Shown here one piece after another: positions 59,965 to 64,000 of a DNA stretch of 64,000 bases (its first letter is position 1; each line of letters opens with the position of its first letter). The stretch covers positions 427,416 through 491,415 of the forward strand of contig CACRXP010000422.1 in NCBI GenBank assembly GCA_902702965.1. Direction: 5' to 3'. Source of the stretch: Spirometra erinaceieuropaei. Lineage: Eukaryota > Platyhelminthes > Cestoda > Diphyllobothriidea > Diphyllobothriidae. A program made the position numbers and the translations under genes. Below the pieces are notes generated by a model that made no database searches, was not told the DNA's origin, and saw only the letters and a program-made list of their open reading frames with translations.

Positions 59965-60395
59965 GGTTAGATCGCAGTTGGTAGCCAGGAATGGGAAGCG
60001 GACGGTGACCTAACCCTAATCCTAACCTTAACCCTAACCCTAACCTCACCAGTAAACGTTAGCCGTTAACCCTGACGGCAACCCTAATCGTAACCCTAAC
60101 CGAAATCGTATACATAACTGTAGCCCTTAGGCATAGCGTAACTGGAAAACCTAACCGTAATACTTAAACCTAATCGTACGCTCAAACTCTAACCGCAACC
60201 CGAAAACCTAAGCCTAAAGGCATAACCCTAACCCCAAAATCGGAAACTATTAACCGGTAGCCTAATCGTAACTTCAACCGTAAAACGGAAGCCAAGTGGG
60301 TCACATGTGATCATGGAGCTTCACGAAATAGCCCCAGTAAACAAACCCCCCAGCCACCTGTAATACGGGACCTGGCCACCAACTGCGATCTAGCC
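59965..60395. mobile_element. Telomere-repeat-carrying MITE, copy 3
   Basis: Ends GGTTAGATCGCAGTTGGTAG and, in reverse complement, GGCTAGATCGCAGTTGGTGG. The 8-base target duplications CAAATTTA (59957-59964 and 60396-60403) are identical. Same orientation, interior and tail as copy 2, which lies 78 bases upstream; each has its own target duplication, so they are separate insertions. Includes pure CCTAACCCTAATCCTAACC-type runs near 60010-60045. Confidence 0.93.
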
Positions 60396-60403
60396 CAAAT
60401 TTA

Positions 60404-63400
60404 TCCACAGACAAAATAAGGTCGTTCCGTCCACAGTCAGAGGTCAAAGAACTGTGAACCCGGTTTAATGTGTTCGCTTCTGCCAAAGCAGGCGTCAGTT
60501 CGAGAACGAAAGTCGTGGTGTGCTGTTTACGCGGTTGTCAGCGTGAGGGAACGTCTGACTGGTGGACATGTGATTGGTTGGTATAGGGACAGAGTCAGGG
60601 GTTCATAATAGCAATGGCACATGGGTGACAAGTCAGGCCGTTCCTCGCGCGAAATGCGGTGAAAGTGTGTGAATGGGCATGACTCATTGCAGCTCAACAA
60701 GAGGCGCCCCCTGAGGGTGCCCTTTCTCCCGCGCATGCGCCATAAAACGGGTCACGCGGTAGACTCGCTGGACCAGCAGAGGAGGGAGGGGGGGCTAGAT
60801 CAGATCCTGGCAGGCGTCATTGGGAACGTGCGCCCATAAGAAATGTTAATTTTGGAGTGCGGTGGAGCGTCTACTTGCCGTCTGACTTCGCGTCAATAGA
60901 GATCCGTTGGTTAAAAGCTTGGTCAAGTGTTGGTTGTGTACCAGGGAATGTGCTTGCACGCCTAGCTGCGGGTTTTTCGCATTGTCAGACACCTGTGCCC
61001 TCTCCCGCCTCCGGTCTTCTTGACTTGGTCAAGACGCCGGCCAGCGGTGAGGGAGGAGTAGAGTGTGCGGTAGAGGCTGCGCAAGTCTACCGCACACATG
61101 TCACCGTCCCTGCGTTCGTCCCGCTGTGGGGCACATGGTTAACGTAGTCACGATCGATGGCTGAACTGTCGCATAACCATCTCTGACAGGAATTATAGCA
61201 AATGGATTTCGCACTTTGTAGTCGGGCGGGTGACTTAGTGCAAAAATGAAATGCCCAGGACTCGCTTGGGACCCGGTAGCCGTACTGGCTCGTGTTGGCT
61301 GCACGCACGTACGCAAAAGGACATTCAGTCAACAAACATTTTGCCCCACAGGAGTAAAGAAAGAGTGCGTACTGAAGTATTAGGTGACAAACTACAATAA
61401 CTTGACCCCAAAAAGGCCGACCGAGTAAATTAAAAGATGGCCGGATTAAGGACAAAATTGGCGTGAATTGCGCTTTAGGAGTCTGCCTGGAGATGTTGAA
61501 ATACAACGAAATTTTAAAATACATATAGTTCAACTCAGGATATCGTTCGGCTGTAGATCGAATATTGAAACGAAATTCCATTGATGTTACATTCAGGAAG
61601 GTCTAAACTTGTCCGCAAATTTGGCGAAATCTACTTGAACAACAAGTAAACCTATCTACATTGCATGCTGTGTTTATTTATCGCTTTCGGCCGAATAATT
61701 TAAGTCAGTGGTTAACCTGACACTCTTCTTTATAGAGGAATGTTAAATGTCAACAGTCTGGTTGAGACGGTATCTCACATCACTCCTGAATTAAGTATCT
61801 CAAAAAACTTCAACTAATCAATCGCGTTAAAAGAAAATTGATTTCTGGACGTGATTATTTAGCGCGAATCATAATTTAATAAAAGAAAAAGAATTTAGTT
61901 TTGGCGTTGACAGTGGTTTTTCCGTCAACGGATCTTTCGCTTCATCCAAATGGTTCTCCTAGTCGTGAAGAAAGTTGTGCGCTCGAACAACCTTGCGAAT
62001 TTTGTTTAGAGGATTTTAAAAATTTGGGTATAATGTGATGAACATTAGCGGACATGTGACGCCAGACCACGGAGAGCAGACGGTGACGCCTGTGGAAACC
62101 AATCCAACGTTACTAACTAATGGTCAATATGCGGATATCAGAGCAGTCACTACACTAGAGATTCACCCAATGGGTATTTTTGTAAACTACTCCCATTCAT
62201 CCAAATTCAGTGCAATTGTATAACGGTCAGAGGAATCAATAACTGCAGTCGTGTTTGACGACCCCCAAGATAAACCAATCAGACCAAAACAGTCGCCCGG
62301 AACTTCCCATCAGACCGCGGCTTATGGGCGCTTATTGACGTTTTTGACCCTCGCGGACGACCAGATATAGAACTGTCCGACCAAGGTACAGCAATGACTT
62401 GCGTACCAAGTAAATAACCGTGAGACGGGCTTGCATAGCGTCCACCTCACGCTTTCCCACATGCATCCGGTGGTCATGTCCACTCTATCCTTAGTCCTGA
62501 ATGAGACGATCTCATTCATTTGTTTGAACCCCTCCACGCCAGGAACGTCAAAGAGACGACATAACCTAAAAGCGCCCTTTTGTTTTTAACTATGAGGGAT
62601 TAAGCACTGAATCTATGCAGCGTAGACCTCTCGCTCTTCTTCTACCACCAGGAGAAATATCAAGCTAGATAACATGGCATGAACCGCCTGTCTCGGACAA
62701 CCAACAAGACCTTCCGACCGTCGCAAACGACTACGTCGGCCGCGCACCAAACGGGGTTGTCGCAAGAGGGCTTTATTTTATAGTGAGGCATTATTGCACC
62801 GCATTTACCGCGCTCTCTCCTGCATCACCCAATTTCCTCCCATGGCAAGAAAATTCCACGACTATGAGAGGAAAGCTCAATGCTTATTGGATGACAGGAC
62901 AAGCAAACCTGTCCCCGCGCGCACATGTCCTCACAACAGTGAATGTCATGGAGGTCCATTTAAATTAGTAATAATTAAAGCCTGTCTCTCGGCGTTGAGA
63001 AAAATTGAATCATTCCGTCAGCCGGCAACCTCACAAGCCACGGTCCTTATCGCATCGTGTTGACTCGAACACATCAAATTTATTGTAGTGGGGGATGCGT
63101 ATATGCGCGGCACCATACTATCTTCCCGTCCGACTGAATTTTTAGGTTTGCACGGACCATGTACAGTCCGGAAAAGCCGTTTCGTTAGTCAATTCGAGTC
63201 ATTCGCAGAGCAGCCTTTGTCGGGGCTGGGACCTCTAACGAACACTGAGTTGAGTATTAAGGACAACCCTGAGACACTCCTGGTCAATAGGTTTTTCCAA
63301 GCACTTTGGTTTTTTTAGCATTCTCTTTGAGTTTGCGTATTCGGATGGGTCTTATGTGATGAAGTGCTTAACAACTTCTGGATCATTGGACACTGTTTTT

Positions 63401-64000
63401 ACAGTGGCCAGTCGTACCAGTAAGCCGTAAAGTCAGGAAATGCAGACTGCGTCTCAGTGCATTTGAGTGGATATAGGATTCTATTCATAGACTCATTTTC
63501 ATTGAACTCTTGAGGCTTCGTTTCAGGTGATTTCGAATTTCTCAGCATTAAGTACTGCTATTTCAAAAAAAACGTTCTATTGCAGACATAAGTTTCTTAG
63601 AAAAAGGCTGAAATTCACCTCTATTTGTACCTAGTCATGAGAAAACAGGACGATTATTCAGTCGAAAAACTGCAGTTTTGCTGCCAGTGAGTCCTTAAAA
63701 AGCATAATTTCGAAATCATACACTCTGGTAGTAGACCAATCGTGCAGAATGGCTGACTAAAAAACTTTGTTTTTCTGTCAGTCTTGAGCAAAAAAATATT
63801 TTGCCATTCAACATTGCCCCATCAAGTGTCACGCAAGGTTTTTCGGACCAGGGAGGCCTAACGCAGTTATCTTTTATCTGATTTTTCTCCAGGGAATGGG
63901 GAAAACAACTTTGTCCTACCCTTCAGTCCTGAGCAGTTGTCAGGGCACACCTTCGTTTTCTAACGCATAATGAGGATGGATTTGCCTCTGCTCTTTCGCC
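60404..64000. other. Non-coding sequence with repeat fragments
   Basis: 60990-61110 carries the CCTCCGGTCTTCTTGACTTG and GCGCAAGTCTACCGCAC words also seen near 27700, 38150 and 49390, a dispersed GC-rich repeat of unknown class. 60540-60800 is GC-rich with no recognised gene. 62790-63060 has ACCGCATTTACCGCGCTCTC, a weak match to the same repeat. Nothing was recognised in 61150-62780 or 63060-64000. No further kinesin exon was found. Confidence 0.5.

Noticed and set aside
59490..60290. Possible chromosome end or fusion scar from CCCTAA repeats
   Set aside because: The arrays are bounded by transposon ends and target duplications and lie between ordinary sequence on both sides.
1..64000. CRISPR array, operons or prokaryotic genes
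   Set aside because: There are no regularly spaced short repeats or dense gene arrangement; splice sites and transposons indicate an animal nuclear genome.

Overview
The window looks like metazoan nuclear DNA from a large, repeat-rich genome. Genes have short exons bounded by GT/AG splice sites and enormous introns. Telomere-like (CCCTAA)n sequence, Tc1-type DNA transposons, tRNA-derived SINEs and Penelope-like retroelements (PLEs) are all present. A flatworm, perhaps a diphyllobothriid-type cestode, fits this mix, but the taxon is inference only. There is one assembly gap (N run, 43054-43696).

The only host gene I can support is a kinesin heavy chain on the + strand. Three exons are visible: a coiled-coil/neck exon (7798-8108), a motor-domain exon (25392-25601) and the P-loop exon (55316-55487). 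They are separated by introns of about 17.3 kb and 29.7 kb. Reading frame and splice phase agree across both junctions. The order coiled coil, neck, then motor indicates a C-terminal-motor (kinesin-14 type) protein. The gene's 5' end and the rest of the motor domain lie outside the window or were not recognised.

Everything else is repeat. 1-5392 is an old, diverged tandem array, broken by a 1.9-kb Tc1-like element (5395-7300) with a decayed transposase and a TA target duplication. Intron 1 holds SINE clusters, two PLE remnants in inverted arrangement (about 11.5-12.7 kb and probably 20.6-22.5 kb), and the first of several large palindromic MITEs whose ends match the Tc1-like element. Intron 2 is dominated by an inverted duplication. 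Diverged copies of one repeat of at least 8 kb lie at about 26.3-34.2 kb and 40.5-50.6 kb, with a partial third copy at 50.7-53.0 kb. MITEs inserted into them can be dated against empty sites in sister copies. Downstream of the last exon are a SINE cluster, a 5'-truncated PLE with reverse transcriptase and GIY-YIG domains (56745-57878), and two adjacent copies of an unusual element.

That element is the most striking item: a roughly 430-bp transposon with 25-bp terminal inverted repeats and 8-bp target duplications whose whole interior is degenerate telomere-like repeat. There are three copies, at 39462-39882, 59452-59886 and 59965-60395. A second element (42326-42711) has the same layout (ends beginning GG, 8-bp target duplication) but carries an ACT/ACC trinucleotide array. 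Together they suggest a class of short transposons that mobilise simple-sequence DNA.
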